Source: JBCCQH01 sp039024435 (GTDB lineage Bacteria; Bacteroidota; Bacteroidia; J057; JADKCL01). Taken from it: DNA of 63,106 nt. Position 1 is the stretch's first letter. Every line of letters starts with the position of its first letter. Of this stretch, positions 62,908 through 63,106 are shown in pieces. Made by a program: the position numbers and the translations under genes. The stretch is from positions 1-63,106 of the forward strand of contig JBCCQH010000031.1 of assembly GCA_039024435.1 (NCBI GenBank), given 5' to 3'. Below the pieces are notes generated by a model that had not been told where the DNA came from, did no database searches, and saw only the letters and a program-made list of their open reading frames with translations.

Positions 62908-62962
62908 CTTTGCCACGGCTTTTGCCACGATTTTTGACACGGATTTTGACACGAGATGTCAA
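62908..62962. repeat. Imperfect tandem repeat and TTGACA/TGTCAA dyad before the IS gene
   Basis: Four adjacent units of 11-13 bases share TTTTG(c/a)CACG(g/a): cttTGCCACGG, cttttgccacga, tttttgacacgga, ttttgacacgaga. The last unit forms the dyad TTGACAcgagaTGTCAA (62946-62962). It could be a terminus or control region of the following insertion sequence; the IS end was not identified with certainty. Confidence 0.5.
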
Positions 62963-63001
62963 TCTGCGGGTTGAGATTGCGGCCAAAGCTCGAATCTGCC
63001 C

Positions 63002-63106
63002 ATGAATCTATTCAACTTTATCGCCCAATTTCCCGACGAACAATCCTGCCGAACCCACTTCGGCGACTTGCGCAAGCAAAAAGGCGTCGTCTGCAAACGT
63101 TGCCAG
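63002..63106 (+). CDS. IS1595-family transposase, N-terminal fragment (cut by window end)
   Basis: The frame opens at ATG 63002 and is open to the last base, giving 35 codons: MNLFNFIAQFPDEQSCRTHF, then GDLRKQKGVVCKRCQ. The FPDEQSCRTHFGDLRKQKGVVCKRCQ arrangement, with the first pair of zinc-ribbon cysteines (VCKRC), is the characteristic N-terminus of ISXO2-like/IS1595 transposases. The DDE domain lies beyond the window. It is the only clear insertion sequence gene here. Confidence 0.85.
   Translation, partial: MNLFNFIAQFPDEQSCRTHFGDLRKQKGVVCKRCQ

Overview
The window reads as a chromosome segment from a marine-type Bacteroidota, most likely class Saprospiria (Lewinella or a relative). This is an inference from four things. 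Seven predicted cargo proteins end in type IX secretion (T9SS) sorting domains. There is a DUF4249/TonB-receptor pair. A promoter of the Bacteroidota form TTTG-N21-TAnnTTTG precedes the tRNA and another precedes a thioesterase gene. Most of the sequence is GC-rich, which is high for the phylum but usual for that group. Ribosome binding sites are mostly absent, so starts were chosen from signal peptides, domain boundaries and gene spacing.

Layout. 1-5.4 kb: the end of feoB, an 11-bp tandem repeat, a Rieske protein, a T9SS cargo and a 7TMR-DISM/LuxR sensor. 5.4-15.5 kb: a PGRP-like amidase, phenylalanine hydroxylase, a repeat cluster, a WYL-like protein, an outer-membrane barrel, tRNA-Ala(GGC), a CoA-transferase, a T9SS protein, a fused E1 alpha/beta dehydrogenase and secG with a Pro/Glu-rich partner. 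17.7-35.4 kb: mainly surface and secretion functions (S74-chaperone protein, beta-propeller cargo, further T9SS cargos, a DUF4249/TonB-receptor operon), plus a WYL regulator with an alpha/beta hydrolase, a thioesterase and lysA. 35.4-49 kb: a 1155-residue HExxH + von Willebrand A protein, a SulP transporter, a DUF4157-like metallopeptidase with a membrane partner, a desaturase and several conserved unknowns.

49.4-58.1 kb is the most interesting region. It is a four-gene same-strand cluster: a TOMM-type kinase/cyclase/AAA fusion, a 346-residue unknown, a fused leader-binding/YcaO cyclodehydratase and a KamA-like radical SAM protein. The last three genes are AT-rich, and so is the 3' third of the kinase gene, while the kinase, cyclase and AAA parts match the host. 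The composition switches sharply near 52,250, inside the kinase reading frame. This looks like an acquired RiPP-like (azoline-type) module joined to a resident signalling ATPase. No short precursor peptide, azoline dehydrogenase or exporter is visible. After it the window returns to GC-rich housekeeping genes (dnaE, trxA), a repeat block and the first 35 codons of an IS1595-type transposase.

Interspersed repeats are a second theme. Family A is a roughly 160-bp element with terminal inverted repeats related to GAGGCGGTTTAAA, including a 68-bp internally deleted copy (MITE-like). Family B is made of AATTTCCAATT blocks and small palindromes around GCGCGTTCGGAACGCGC. Family C is about 100 bp and occurs in two inverted copies. 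They fill most intergenic gaps longer than 300 bp.
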